Source: Mytilus californianus (lineage: Eukaryota; Mollusca; Bivalvia; Mytilida; Mytilidae). From it: 64,000 nt of DNA. The notes below the pieces were generated by a model. It was not told the DNA's origin. It did no database searches and saw nothing but the letters and a program-made list of their open reading frames with translations. Both the position numbers and the translations under genes were made by a program. This document shows positions 44,835 to 59,100 of the stretch, in pieces. The stretch covers positions 21,581,732 through 21,645,731 of the forward strand of contig NW_026262668.1 of assembly GCF_021869535.1 (NCBI RefSeq). The letters run 5' to 3'. How positions within the stretch are numbered: position 1 is the first letter of the stretch; the number at the start of each line of letters is the position of its first letter.

Positions 44835-46450
44835 TTGTATTTAATAAACAAAACAAAAAAACAAAAAAACAATCAATGTTTGGCTCAAAACGAAAAATTG
44901 TCTGTATGTTGCACTAAGAACTGGATCTTCTATCACTGTATTAGATACCTAAACTACATAAGTGTCCTTAGAAAAAACAGTATATTGCTTTGTCTTCCAA
45001 GTGCTCCACGAAACCTCTTTTTTAAATTATTAAAATCAATTTTAACAGCAATCAAAGCCGGGCCTCAAAGTTATTGTAAAACTACCTGTTCTAGAGGTGG
45101 CGTGTGTCAAATGTTGATACTAAAAAATTCCAAAGATCTTTTAGAATACATACAATCTAAGACTCTTTCATCTTACAATAGTATTAATACATTTGACTTT
45201 TCTACACTTTACACAAGTATTCCCCATTCAAAACTAAAACAAATTGCAAGAGTTGGTCCTGCTTTGTTTCATAAAAAAGAATGGCCAACGTAGATATAAG
45301 TATCTTGTCTTAGGGAGGGATAAATCCTACTTTGTAAAAAAATACTCTGATTCAATCAATAAATTTTCTGAAACTGAAATTATCAAGATACTTGATTTCT
45401 TGATTGACAACATATTTGTTACGTTTGGAGGACGTGTTTTTCAAAAAAAAAATAATTGGCATTCTCATTGTCACAAACTGTGCCCTCTTCTTGCCAACTT
45501 GTTCCTTAATTCATATGAGGCTGACTTCATACAGAAACTTCTTAGAAAGAAAGATCAGAAGTTAGCAGTATCCTTTAACTTTACTTTCCGCTATATAGAT
45601 GATGTTTACTGACTAAATAATTCAGAATTTGATGACTATGTTGAACGCATCTATCCCATCGAACTTGAGATAAAGGATACAACAGATGCAGTTTAGTCTG
45701 CCTGATATCTTGACTTACATAAGAAATTAATAGTAAGGGTCGGTTAAAACAAATCTTTACGACAAAAGAGATGACTTCAGCTTCCAAATTGTGAACTTTC
45801 CATTTCTATGTAGCAACATTCCAGCAGCGCCTGCATTTGAAATATATATCTCCCAGTTGATAAGATATTCCAAGACTTTATTTCCTATCATGATTTCCTT
45901 CATAGAGGGTTGCTGCTCACAAGGAAGCTATTTAACCAAGAGGTCCAAGTGGCGAAGATGAAATTATTCCTTTGTAAGTTTTACAGACGCCATCACGCCT
46001 TGGTTGACCGTTATCGAATATCCGTTTCACAGATGATAGCGGATATGTTCCTAATGTAACTACAATCCCGTTCCCTTTTTCCCGAATATGACCTATCGAA
46101 CTAGAATTATTAACGGGTTTGTACAATCATGAGGAACACGACGGGTGCCACATGTTGAGCAGGATCTGTTTACCCTTAAGGAGTACCTGCTATCCCCCCA
46201 GTTTTCCCCAGATGCTCGTGTTGCTCAGTCTTTAGTTTTCTATGTTGTGCTTTTTGTACTATTTTTGTCTGTTTTAGCCATGGTGTTGTCAGTTTATTTT
46301 CGTAATGGTCTTCATAGTCTCACTCCGATAAGAGTAGATGATAGTCCAAAAGTTTTTTACTCTTATGTTTTTGTTTTTACCTGATCTGTTAATTGGCATA
46401 GGTATGTATACTACAATGTATTTTTACCTGTGTCGCCTATGAGGGAAGCA
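44835..46450 (+). mobile_element. Penelope-like reverse transcriptase remnant, unit 2 copy (better preserved)
   Basis: Two overlapping frames, 44,835-45,293 and 45,244-45,612. The first holds TFDFSTLYTSIPHSKLK, the second CPLLANLFLNSYEADFIQ and FRYIDDVY with the RT catalytic Asp pair. A stop follows directly (TGA at about 45,610). Later pieces give DDF..QIVNFPFLC and a 79-codon frame at 46,145-46,384 with a hydrophobic segment (FYVVLFVLFLSVLAMVLSVYF without the last residues). Frameshifts make it inactive. Penelope-like assignment is by motif style. Confidence 0.7.
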
Positions 46451-46461
46451 GGTCTGGTAAC

Positions 46462-47930
46462 CTCATCACGTCGTCCGTCTAAACGAAAACCTAAGATCTT
46501 TCAACTTTCGCACCTTGGTGAAAATTGTGAATCAATATTTTTTTCTCGTGTTTCCCTGGGTTTCATTTTATCATTTAATACTATAAAGGTTTCATAGTTT
46601 TTGTAATCTGTAGTTCATCTCGTTTCCTTATTCACATAATAACACTATTCACACGTTTTATTTGGGGCCTGGATACCATCTGTGGCCATTAAAACTTTGA
46701 AAAAGAAGGGCAAACCTTTGACAACAGCTATAATAATTAGTTCAAAATTCAACAGACATTGCAAATTACATCGCGAGATAATAACGTGTACACAATGTTT
46801 TGTTTGAATAAGAACATGTCTTTGTTTAAATATCGAAAGAAGATAGTCCTGTTATAATTTCTAGCAATGGATAGATTTCCGAGAGAATCATTATCCCACT
46901 GTTTCTGCTTTGCAACTAAGACGACTTATGTCCTAACTTTCTTGAGTTTTCTGCTGATAAATTTGAACATTATTAAGAATTTAAAGTTCCAATTCGACAA
47001 TTGTCTCAGGAAAAATTGCCTTTAGAAGATTTTGACTATAATTCTTTTAAAATTCCTTTTAGTCATGTAGGTCAAGAAGTTATGCATCCTGCACTTTCAT
47101 GCGTTTGCAAATCCTGCGGAAGTGAGGCAGAGAGTCTTTAGTCCGTCGTTTAGGTATTTAGGTTCATTAACTTTGTTAAAGCTTCATGGGTTTTTATAAA
47201 ACGTAAACAGACGCTTTTACGATCAAAAACGATATCCAGAAGAAAAGTTTGATTTTTTTTTTATGTTTCCGTTTTTTACTGATACCTTGACTTAATTGTT
47301 GGTATTATTTTTGCAGTTAACATTTAGATACAGTCTAAAGTTAAAGTTTCAAAAACATCAATAACTTTTAAACTTTCATGGAATTTTTACGATACTAGGC
47401 CAAATGCACTTCCTGAAGAAAGTATTCAGAGCAAAATCTCCCACAATTTTTTTTCCTAATTTTCCCCTCTGTTACTGCAAAATGGGCAAATATTTTGCAG
47501 TTTACATTTAGATACAGTTAGGAACAGTATTGGATTAAAGTTTATAAATAATCATTAACTTGGTAAACCTTCATAGAATTTTATGAGCTTGACAAGAAGT
47601 TTTTTATGATTAAGAGATGACATCCAAGCAAAATGACAGATAGAGGGTTACGAAATTGGACAGAAGCTTTATTATGATAAAGAGATAGCATATAAAGAAA
47701 AAATAGATTTGTTTTTTGGTTTTCAATATCTTTCTGATAAATTGACTAGGTTTTTAGAATTCAACATTGCATTTTTTAATGATCAGCAGCCATTTCAAGC
47801 GAGGCAAATGATTCTGTGGAGACCTTTACGATTTTTTGTTTGTTTCAAGTGTTCCGGATTGGTAAAAACAGAAACCGCTTTGGACGCATCAAATGTATTA
47901 AGTGATGTACTTATTTCTAGACGTTGAAAA
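46462..47930. other. 3' flank of gene 2, no gene seen
   Basis: Matches 545-1600 apart from about 450 extra bases (46,500-46,960). Confidence 0.5.
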
Positions 47931-47934
47931 AAAA

Positions 47935-48720
47935 AACATCAATTTATAAATGTCACGCGTCCAAAACGCTTTTCTGCAATTACCTACATCAGGAACGCTC
48001 GAAGCCGAGTATGTAAAAGTCGAAGATGTATTAGAAATACAACTGTTGCAGAGCTATATGATCAAAAAACACCTTAAATAGTAGCCATCTATGCTCAACT
48101 TTACCTCAGGCTCAGAGAGGTGGAACCTCATTTTCTTATAAACAAACAATTTCAGAAAGGTTCATTATGAATCCTGTCATTACCGAAGTACTGAACTGAT
48201 ACCCTCGGTGATTGATAGTCTAGCAGCAGCGGAATCGACAAAGTGCTGTTAAAAAATGAAAAAAAAATACACTTTATAAATGTCATGCATCCGAAAGGCT
48301 TTTCTTGACTTACTTTCATCAGGAATGCTGAAAGCCGAATATTTGAAAGCCAATGATGTATAAGAACAGACACAGTTGACGAGTAATACAATGTTTGACA
48401 AAAAAAAACAGTAGTAACCAAATCCATCTACGGTCAACTTTGCCTGAAGAAGTTGAAACCTTATTTTCTTACTAATTTATAAACGGTCAATTTAAGATTA
48501 ATAAATGATTGACATTACCAAAATACTGACTAATTATCTGATGATACCTGCGGGGGATAATAGTCCACCAGCAGCATTATTGACCCAGTGCTATAAAACT
48601 GAAAACAACACTTTTTTTAATTTCGTGCGTCCGAAACACTTTTCTTGATTTACCTTCACCAGGAACACTCAAAGCCGAAAATTTTAAAGCTAAGGATACT
48701 GACTTGACATATTGTATAGA
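47935..48720. repeat. AGGAACGCTC..AGCCGA repeat copies, gene 2 flank
   Basis: Three copies at about 47,990, 48,320 and 48,660, in the same order as 1600-2345. Confidence 0.65.
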
Positions 48721-49639
48721 CATAAATATCTATTGTTGAACGGGTGTTATCTTCTTTTAGCATAATTTGTTCTCTTAATGTCCTTTTGTATTTTGTTGTG
48801 GTTAGGTTTGTGTCTCATTGATGTATATCTCCTTTTATGTATCTGCATTTAAATGTCATTTAAATACATGTACAATGAACATATTAGTTTGATATGTATT
48901 TTGTCCTAATGACATACATTGTATAACCAAATACTTCACAATAAGTCTTTAAGGTATGAAAGAAGATAACAACATCTGCATTTAAAGTTTATTATATACA
49001 TATATAAATTGATGTATTAACCTTCTCAAAGTTACTAAAGGTAAAAATGGGTAAATGGGACATCAGATAATCAATATAATAAAATAATTTCTTTTTTGAT
49101 TTACGATTTAAATTTATGACGACATTTTATACGGCTTACAGATCGCAATAGAAATAAAAAATAATTGAATTAATCGGTTGTTGTTAATACTTTTATCTGT
49201 TGCCCAGTATTTCGTATTTCAGTATGTTATACACATGCACATGATACGAATAAGATACGTGTAAACAAATTATATATGACCAGAATGCTCGAATAATTCA
49301 ATGTATCGAAAAAGTAAAAATAAAATGAGTGTTTTGAAGGATCAGAACAACGCACAAACGTCTGTTGAGCTGCTGTCCAAATAAGATGTCATTCTGTTCT
49401 GTACCATTTGACAGATGTGTGACGAAATAACATTCGTTTATTGAAAATATTGAGAGATAAAAACCAAAGTATTGACGAACGGATGGATGGACAAGGTATA
49501 TACAATATAGCGCCGACGCCTGGAAAGGAGGTATAATAACAAAATTATATCATACTAAAGGAGAGAAAAGATACCAAGAGGGCAACGTGTTCTTTTGTTA
49601 TAATCTAGTTGAATAATTATAATTGCAGATCCTGTTTAA

Positions 49640-49645
49640 TTTATT
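49640..49645 (-). terminator. Candidate polyadenylation signal of gene 2
   Basis: AATAAA on the minus strand about 150 bases beyond the distal stop codon, at the position matching 3465-3470. Confidence 0.5.
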
Positions 49646-49795
49646 CCGAACTTTCTAGAACTTGACATATTGTAAAGTCAGTTGTCTATGTGCACGGCGA
49701 ATGTTGACCTCTATACATTGGCTTCTCCTTGAAAGCATATTTCATGTTTTTTAGTATTTCTGTGATGTAAAGATTTAGGTTGTAACGAATATTTT

Positions 49796-50103
49796 TCATA
49801 AAATATTGAGCATGGTAACAATGACTATAGAACTCCACATAAAGATATTACACATCAAAACATTTGAACCTCTGGATACTTCATCACCAGCCGATTCGCT
49901 TGTCGAAGGAGTTGTTTTTTCTGTTACCGTTGTTGCAGATTGAGAAGTGTCAGTCTTCCCAGGACTTGTACTTCTCAATGGAATAGTAACGGGCTCTGAG
50001 TTTTCGATCGTTGAAGGACTAGAAATTCCGGTTTCAGTTCCTACCAGGTCGAAATTGATTACTCCCTTACCGTCGCTTGGTCCAGTTACTGCAACACCAC
50101 CAT
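49796..50103 (-). CDS. Gene 2 last exon (distal)
   Basis: 308 nt, acceptor TTTTAATGTAG, phase 1 to TGA (49798-49796): NGGVAVTGPSDGKGVINFD, long Ser/Thr/Pro stretch, end MWSSIVIVTMLNIL. It is 19 codons longer than gene 1 exon 13 because of segments around KGVINFDLVGTE and SAGDEV. Confidence 0.82.
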
Positions 50104-53100
50104 CTACATTAAAATAATTTGAAATTCGTTAGTCAGATAAAAAAAGTTATAATGGTTTTGTATTTCAAATGTAAACGTCAAAGAACATTGAATATGACTA
50201 CTATGGCTGTCACACTGATTCTGAGAATCCAAATGAAAGTCGAAGTACTGGTACTTCCCTTTTCACCAGATGTGTCAGTTGTAGATAGGTCGAATCTTAA
50301 TACTCCTTTTCCATTACTTTTCCCAGTTACTGCAACACCGCCATCTACAGTAAATGCAATGAGCTTCATTTATTTTTATGTATTAACTAATTTGTCTTAA
50401 AGCAGACTTGCATAACAATCTTAATTTTTTTTCTGTAACGAATGTATGCTTATTCGTCACTTTTCTTTGAAACATTCACTGGTAATGTATTATAATTTTG
50501 TTCTTCGAAATTAGATCCAGACTAAAAAAATATTAAATATTGCAAGGAAAAAGGAAATATATTTACGGTTTCGGATTTTCAATTATTTTTGGCTTCTAGT
50601 ATCACTGAAGAGACATTAATTGTTGAGTTGCACATCTGGTGCAGCAAAATTTGTACTGTTATTGGTTTCTTTAAGTTAACTAAGTTTGTACATTTACTCG
50701 GTTCAGTTTGACTGTTGTTGTTATGTTGTAAAGGTTACTAATATTCAATGACTGTTTACCTCTAAGTGTTTTTGTGTAATGATGTCTTATAAATTCTTTT
50801 TTATTGGCCAATGGTTTGTTCTGTTTGATATTTGTTATCCCTAGTTGTGTTTTAACAAAAAGATTCGAACATGTACTAAATCATTAATTTTATTTTGTTA
50901 TTTAAGTGTTGCTCATTATTAACCTTGTATGCACTGTTTTTATTGTTAGTTCAGAACGTTTCATTTTCAGTATTTTTTACGCTGGATAAAATTGTGTTCC
51001 AGAACAAACATACTGATATCATAAGAGGCAAGTATCTCTTAACTAGATAACTTCAAGGCACGGAAAATCATACAAGAGCACATCTCATCTGCCGCCTCAT
51101 TTATTGAGCAGCCTAGCAAATTCTTCGAACAATGAAGACAAATAATATCAAAAAAAGTTTTGGCTTCAAATAAATTCAATAACAAGTTCGCCAGTATTGA
51201 TGAATAATAAGTACCCATTGAAATACCGACTGTTTGTTAGCATACAAATCTGTCAAACTAAAAAAAATATGTTGTTGATAAAAAAAAGTCCATCATTTTC
51301 ATTTCATATACGGGGCTTTTATAGTTTAAAAGTATGTTATTCTTCATAAAGTAAGTAAGTTTTTTGTGTCATAAAACAAGAATTCTGCATTTTTCCCATT
51401 TATACAGAACAAATAACTGTTTAATGAGAGCATGTAGACGATTTCTCTAGTGTATGGTCTTGAAAATGGCAGCCAATTTTTGTGTTTTTGATAAAATGCA
51501 CAATTTCGATTTGTTTCAGCTATTAGTCGTACTTTTAATCAAATACCATATTTTGTTTTATGTAACCAAAATTTGCACTCTAATTTTTTTTTTATATAAC
51601 GAATAAGTATTATAGATATTTTGTACTTTTAATCAAATACAAAATTTCTGTGTATGTGGACCAATTTTATTTTACATTATAACAAATAACAAACTTCCTT
51701 TTATGTAAGCCAACCCTGTGAATCAAAATAAATCATGATCGTATTTAAGATAACACAGAAAAATGAAAAATTTATAAAAACATAAAGTGTAAAACAACAT
51801 CTTCAAAGCAACCTATTTTAAACACATCAAATCGTATTGTATTCGATATTTTACACAGAGAAACAAGTATAACAATGGACCAAATATATTAGTCCAGTTC
51901 GAATAAAGTACTAGATCCTACTAAAAAGTATTCGTCCATGAAAAAAAAGATCACTTGCTGTTGCAGTAGAAATACATTTATATATTACAAGTAAGATATT
52001 ATACTTACTTGGGCATATTTTACACATATGTGGACAATCTGATGGGACATTACTAAAGGTTTCACAATACCTAGGAGGCCACTGTGTACCACAATGTCCT
52101 GGGTCTGTCTTAGTCGCACAGTTCACTATTAGGACAAAAATTTGTTACTTACATTATGTTTTACATCTTAAATACATAATCAATTTCTAAAGATACTAAG
52201 AGGTTAACTGATGTATTCGAACGGAAATAAAATTCCTCTATAAACATTTTACATGACGTTATTTGCATTACTATTATCAAATACTGTTTAAGTGTATAAA
52301 ACAGACAGAACTATTTTTTTTTCAAGAAAACATCTGCTACAGGTTCTATTTTTACATAATGATATTCTACATTACCAGTCCCATGGTTAGTCTATGAAAC
52401 AAGTGTAGCGATATCTGATTTAAGGACGAGAAGCTTTGGTCATAAGAATGTAAAGTTTTACTTTGCAAAGATGGACCAATAACATAACTTAACTTACAGG
52501 AACAATCTGGTCCACTATAACCACTCTTACAGTTACATGTACATGTTGATAAATCAAGGGCTCCACCATTTAAACAAACTTTATCGCAATCTACAATGTT
52601 CAGAAATGTATAAATGAATACTGTGGATTCATTTTTTTTCGTGGGTATTAATTTTCGTGGATTGAGGAAAACTGGCATTTTCGTGGATACTTGATTTCGT
52701 GGATTTCCTAATCTTTGCATACAAAGCCTACACAAAATTTGTAATTCGTTGAATATTTGAATTCGTGGTTCACCTGTAACTACGAAACCCACGAAAATGG
52801 GTATCCAACAAATAGTTATGAATCCACATTATATGGATTTTTAATCAAACCAAATTGTGGGCTGACGTTAGATTACATATAACTGAAGTAATGCAAACGG
52901 AAACTGAATAATTGACAAACGATATTTGGTAGTCAGGTAAAGGAGTAAGGCCAGCAATTCTAAAATGTTAATTTAAATCTTTAAACTAGATTTTACAAAA
53001 AAACACTTCTGATAACTGACAGATTTAGACAGTATTGATATCTTAAAAAATGAGAAAGTGTTTCAGTTGAAGGCAATATTTGCCATTAAATGCATTTCTA

Positions 53101-56100
53101 TGACACATTATCTAACTATCATTAACAATCCAAACCTTACTGATTGGGTTCCATTAATATATCCTCCAGAACTAGAAATTAAAGAAACAACAGACACGGC
53201 TTCCTCTGCCTCTTTTAAGAATTATACCTCGAATTTGACATAAGCGGTCATCTTAGTACCAGAATCTTAGACAGACGAGACAATTTTAATTTTGAAATTA
53301 TCAATTTCCCCCAACTTAGTAGCAATATACCAACTTCACCTGCATATGGAATATACATTTCCCAACTCATTCGGTTTTTTAAGAGCTTGCAGCTGCTACT
53401 CAGACTTTGTGAAACGTCACCAGTGTCTGAACAGAAAGTTGATAAATCAAGAGGTATGTCTCGTCCTTTTTCTAAAAAAAGTTCATCGGAAGATACCAAA
53501 GCTTGTTGATAAATATTCCGTATCAACTTCACAAATAATACACGATGGTCTTGAAGTATAGATTGTAGGTACAGACATTGTTTATCATCTTAATAACGTG
53601 TTATAGTATTCTTTTATTTGTCTTTGTAAATTATTACTTTTACTGTTTAGTCTATTTTTGGTAATATCCATTTGACCTACTCGGTACTTATACATCCCGT
53701 CATTGTGTTATTGTGCTGTGGTAAATTTTGTATTCTTGTCTTTCGTTTTTGCTAAAGTGCTTTGTCTATATGCCTATTTGTTTTTCTTTGTTGACATATT
53801 TGTTTGTTTTTATAAAGATTATAACACAATGTTGACTGATGTACCCCTATTTGTGACATTTTTACCTATTATTTCTGCTTGTTTTGTTCACACATCGTTG
53901 TCAATACTATGGAATTTTATGCGACTGTCATACAAGTGAGAGGTTTAGCTAGCTATAAAACCAGGTTTAATCCACCATTTTCTACATAAGAAAATGCATG
54001 TACCAAGTCAGGAGTATGACAGTTGTTATCCATTCGTATGATGTGTTTGAGCTTTTGATTTTGCCATTTGCTTAGGGACTTTCCGTTTAGAATTTTCCTC
54101 GGAATTCGGTATTTTTGTTATTTTACTATTTAGAACATATTGACTCAAACTTCGAACAAAACGAATTTACTATAAAATTTATGCATTTAGGCAAGATACA
54201 TATTTCAACTTTAAATTGCCCATGGGTGGTGCTAATGTCATTTAAAACCAAATCTATCCACATTTTCGGACAAATTGTCGAATCAAGATAAATGTTATTA
54301 AGTGAACAATTACGACGTCGGAATTATATTAGTTTGTATTTTCCAGACATTTTTACATACTTTTTCATCGGATGATCATGATGATTAATATCAAAAAGTC
54401 TTGGAATTTTAGGGCCTATATTGACACTCAACTATAAGGTATAGACAAGTCAGTAACCTATAAACCAGTGATTGTCCTTAGTTGTTGCCTGTTATATTAG
54501 TTTTCGTTTATTGTTATAAATCATCATACCATGGCCTTTTATATACGCGGTATTGATTTGTAAATATAAAAGGTCATAACTGTGACCTATAACTGCTCAC
54601 ATCTTTGTTATTGACTCTTCATGAATAATTGTCTTATTGGGAATCAAACGATATCTCCTTATTTTGATAAAACATTTATGTTCTTGAAGACCGTCTGGTG
54701 ACTTCTAGGTGACATTTAGGTGTTTTGTCTTTGGGTTGCTGTGGTATTTTAGTGTTGACTCAAAATAAAAGTTTCTTAAAGTCTTTCTACATGTCTTGAG
54801 CATTCTTCTTTACTTGTAAAAACAGAAGCATATAGTACATAGACCTCTGTGAACTGATTTGTTCAACGTATACATATATGTAGGTGACAAGTAGTCATAA
54901 CAATTATAATATATTAAATGAAAAATATGAGGAAAATTTAAGTAACTATATATTCACTATGATATTCTTAATTTTGATAGGAAAGTTATATTAATCCATA
55001 TACAACTCACCACATAACTTGTTGACACAATTTCCCGGACAATCTTGGCAGGGCGTTCCTTGTTTATATGGTTTACTTGTGTCTCCAATGTTACCACTAT
55101 TTTATGAGATAATAAAATTGCGACCATAATATTCGTAAAGCAGATTTCTTATTGTGTATGTTTCTGTTTGAATTGGTTCATGTTCCAGCGGAAATCTAAG
55201 TTTCAATACCAATAAAATCTATTTTGTGTGTTTTCCCTTATATTTCATTTTTACAATCGGCACCGTCCGTTCATCTTTCCGTTTGCCCATCTATCCGAAA
55301 GACCTTGGTAGAAAACATTCGTCAAATTTTTCGTGGCCTCTATGGAAGGGAATGATTTTACATTTGGTTTGGAGCTTGATAATTTTGAGTTTTAGCGTTC
55401 AAGAAACTTTTACAGCAGCCGTGTAGCCACTTCCTGTTTGCAGTTTGTCTGAAATTTTACAACACTCACTGTATAGGAAAATTTCGTCAAACTTTTCTTG
55501 GCTTCTATAACAGGGAATTGTCTTATATTTGGTCTTGATCTTACTAATGTTGAGATGTAGCCTTTAAACATTTTTTTACATTAGCGGTGCAACCACTTTC
55601 TGTTTGCTGATAATTTGATATTTTACAACACTCAGTGTACAGGATATTTTCCTCAAACTTGTCTTGTCTTATACTGAAGGGAATCATCCTGTTATGCTTC
55701 AATATACATGTCACTTCAATCAATTACATGAAGCGATATAGTTCCATCCATGGTATTGGTATAGTTTCATATTAAACAAATGTGTATGCATCAGATGAAA
55801 GACTAAATGAATAATGAATCTCTTAATATTCTCAATAAAAACAAATCACAGCTAGGACAACAAGAACGGACAAAAAGTGCAACCTTATAGGGTTATTGGA
55901 AGGACAGAAAAATACAATCTATCCATAAATTTGGAAAGGAAAAAAAGGTGCAATTAACCGGACAAGCGGAAAAAATAGAAAAAAAAACAATCCATCCAGG
56001 CTTTCAGGAACAAAAAGGTGCAAAACCTTACCTGGCTATCGAAAAGTACAAAAAAACTAAAGGCTCACTTTGGTCTGTGTGCATATCAAACAAAGGACAC

Positions 56101-59100
56101 TCCAAAATTGTAGACGAGAATAGACTTAATGACAAAAATCTCTATTTTGTTGATCTTGTATTTCTGATCTTTTAGTCTCTTTGATTTCTCTCTATCTTCT
56201 TTAGTTTTTGTTGAAAACACAAAAGGGGATTAAAAAAAAACTCATTTAAGGACAATCACTCCTATGAAGAGTGACAGTCTACTAACTATATCGGCAAAAT
56301 TTAACTTTTTAATAGATCTTGCCTTGCTGATAATTTTTGTGATTAAAAGTGTTTATTTATCTATTATAATTTAAGGCATAACGGAAAAAAATGTTTCTCT
56401 CTAAATATCATAGTTTTCGTGACAATAGGCAAAAATGAAAAAAAAAAAGGTAAAATTTGTCATTTATCGGCAATAAATCCTATAAGTTTTGACGTATATG
56501 GACAATTGGTAGAGCTCATTATTCTGAAAGAGAGACGAAAGATACCAGAGGGACAGTCAAACTCACAGATCGAAAACAAACTGACAACGCCATGGCCAAA
56601 AATAAAAAGACAAACAGACAAATAATAGTACAGATGACACAACATAGAAAACTAAAGACTAAGCAACACGAACCCCACCAAAAACTGGCGGTGATATCAG
56701 GTGCTCCGGGAGGGTAAGCAGATCCTGCTCCACATGTGGCACCTGTCGTGTTGCTTATGTTATTACAAATCCTGTAAATAGTCTAATTCGGTAGGTCACA
56801 TTCGTGAAAAGGGAAGTGTATTGTAGTTACGACATAAGGAACATATCCGATATCATCTGTGAAACAGTTATTCCATAACGGTCAACCAACTCGTGATGGC
56901 GTCCGTAAAGTTTACACAGGGATGATTTCAACTTCACCATTTGGACTATTTTGCCCCTTTCAGATTTTCTCTATTTATAACGGTTCAACAAATATGAGAC
57001 AAAACTTGCATTTTACCCTCTATGTATTATTTTAAGCCATGTCGGCCATGTTGGTTGGTAGGTGGGGTCATCGGACACATTTTTAAACTATATACCCAAA
57101 TAAAGATTGTGGCCAAGTTTGGTTAAAATTGCCTCAGTAGTTTCAGAAGAGAAGATTTTTGTAAAAGATTATAGAAATTAACAAAAAAATTATTATAAAA
57201 TGCAATAACTCCTTAAGAGGTCAATTGGCCATTTTGGTCGTGTTGACTTTTTTGTAGATTTTACTTTGCTAAACATTATTGCTGTTTACACTTTATCTCA
57301 ATCTATAATAATATTCAAGATAGTAACCAAAACACTGAAAAATTTCCTTAAAATTACCAATTTAGGAGCAGCAACCCAACTTCCGGTTGTCTGATTTGTC
57401 TGAAATTTCAGGGCAGTTAGATCTTAACCTGATGAACATTTTTACTCTTGTCAGATTTGCTCTAAATGCTTTTCAGAGATATAAGCCAAAAACTGTATTT
57501 TACCCCCATGTTCTATTTCTAGCCATGGCGTCCATCTTGATTAATGGGCAGGGTCATCGGATACATTTTTAAACCAGATACCCTAAGGATGATTTCGGCC
57601 AAGTTTGGTTTAATTTGACTCAGTAGTTTCAGAGGAGAAGATTTTTGTAAAAGATAACAAAAATTTACGAAAAATTGTGAATAATTGACTTGACAGGGCA
57701 ATAACTCTTTATGGGGTCAATTGACAATTTTGGTCAGGTTGATCTATTTGCAGATCTTACTTTGCTAAACAATTTTGCTGTTTACAGTTTATCTTTATCT
57801 ATTATAATATTCAAGATAATAACCAAAAACTGCAAAATTTCCTTAAAATTACCAATTCAGGGGCAGCAACCCAAGAACAGGTTGTCTGATGCGTCTGCAA
57901 ATACCAGGGTAGATAGATCTTGACCTGATAAACAATTTTATCCCATGTCAGATTTGCATTTTACCCCACGTTCTATTTTTAGCCATGGTGGCCATCTTGG
58001 TTGATGGACGGGGTCATCGGATAGATATTTTAAACAAAATACCTTAAGGATAATTTAGGCCAAGTTTGGTTTAATTTGGCCCAGTAGTTTCAGAGGAGAA
58101 GATTTTTGTAAAAGTTAACGAACGACGACGACGGACGACGGACGCCAAGTGATGAAAAAAACTCACTTGGCTCTTTTGGGCCAGGTGAGCTAAACACTGA
58201 TCTACCCAGCTCTGGAAAAAGAAAAGGAAACCTTACCGGCTGTCGAATAGGACAGAAAACGTACAATTTGTGCAGGCTTCCGGAAAGACACAAAAAATGC
58301 ATTATAACCGGTCTAGACCATAGTATATTATACATGTTTATCCTTGCAGAAGGTAGAATGCATTTTATACGTTTACTATATAGTATCAATTTTCATACAT
58401 ACCCTGGTCCATAATTACACACATACAAATGAATGCGTGTTGTTGTACAGTGGGCATAACCACAACCTAGTTTAATAGAATCAGCCCAAACAACCTGTAA
58501 ATTAACAAAGAGTAGGATAAAGCTTGATAAGCTTTTACATAATAATCCACCATTTTCTATATAAGGAAATGCCTGTACCAAGTCAGGAATTTGACAGTTG
58601 TTTTCCATTCGTTAGATGTGTTTGAGCTTTTGATTTTGCCATTTAATAAAGGACTTTCCGTTTTGAATTTTTCTTGGAATTCGGTATTTCTGTTATTTTA
58701 CTTTTAAATAAAATTGAGAATGGAAATGGGGAATATGTCAAAAAGACAACAACCCGAAAAAAGAGCAAACAACAGCTGAAGGCCACAAATGGATCTTCAA
58801 CGCAGCGAGAAAATCTCGCACCCGGAGGTGGTCCTCAGCTGGCCCCTAAATAAAATTGTGTACTAGTTCAGTGAAAATGGACGTCACCCTAAACTCCAAA
58901 ACATATAAATGAACTAAAATTTAAAAACATACAAGACTAACAAAGGCCAGAGGCTCCTGACTTTGGACAGGCGCAAAAATGCGGCGGGGTTAAACATGTT
59001 TTGTGAGATCTCAACCCTCCCCCTATACCTCTAGCAAATATAGAATAAAGTAACACATAGCAATACGCACAATAAAACTCAGTTTAAAAGAAGTCCGAGT

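Larger units (their letters stand above)
30964..46461. repeat. Unit 2 of the segmental duplication, split by the TTAA element
   Basis: 30,964-31,240 plus 39,288-46,461 aligns with unit 1 in order. Its right edge GCAGGTCTGGTAACCTCATC continues into the 3' flank of gene 2. The same junction at about 545-560 on the left of the window shows this to be the ancestral continuation. Confidence 0.85.

Noticed and set aside
52367..52792. 141-codon minus-strand frame containing the EGF-like segment
   Set aside because: Only 52,498-52,590 is exon; the rest is intron and part of the TTTCGTGG MITE read through by chance.
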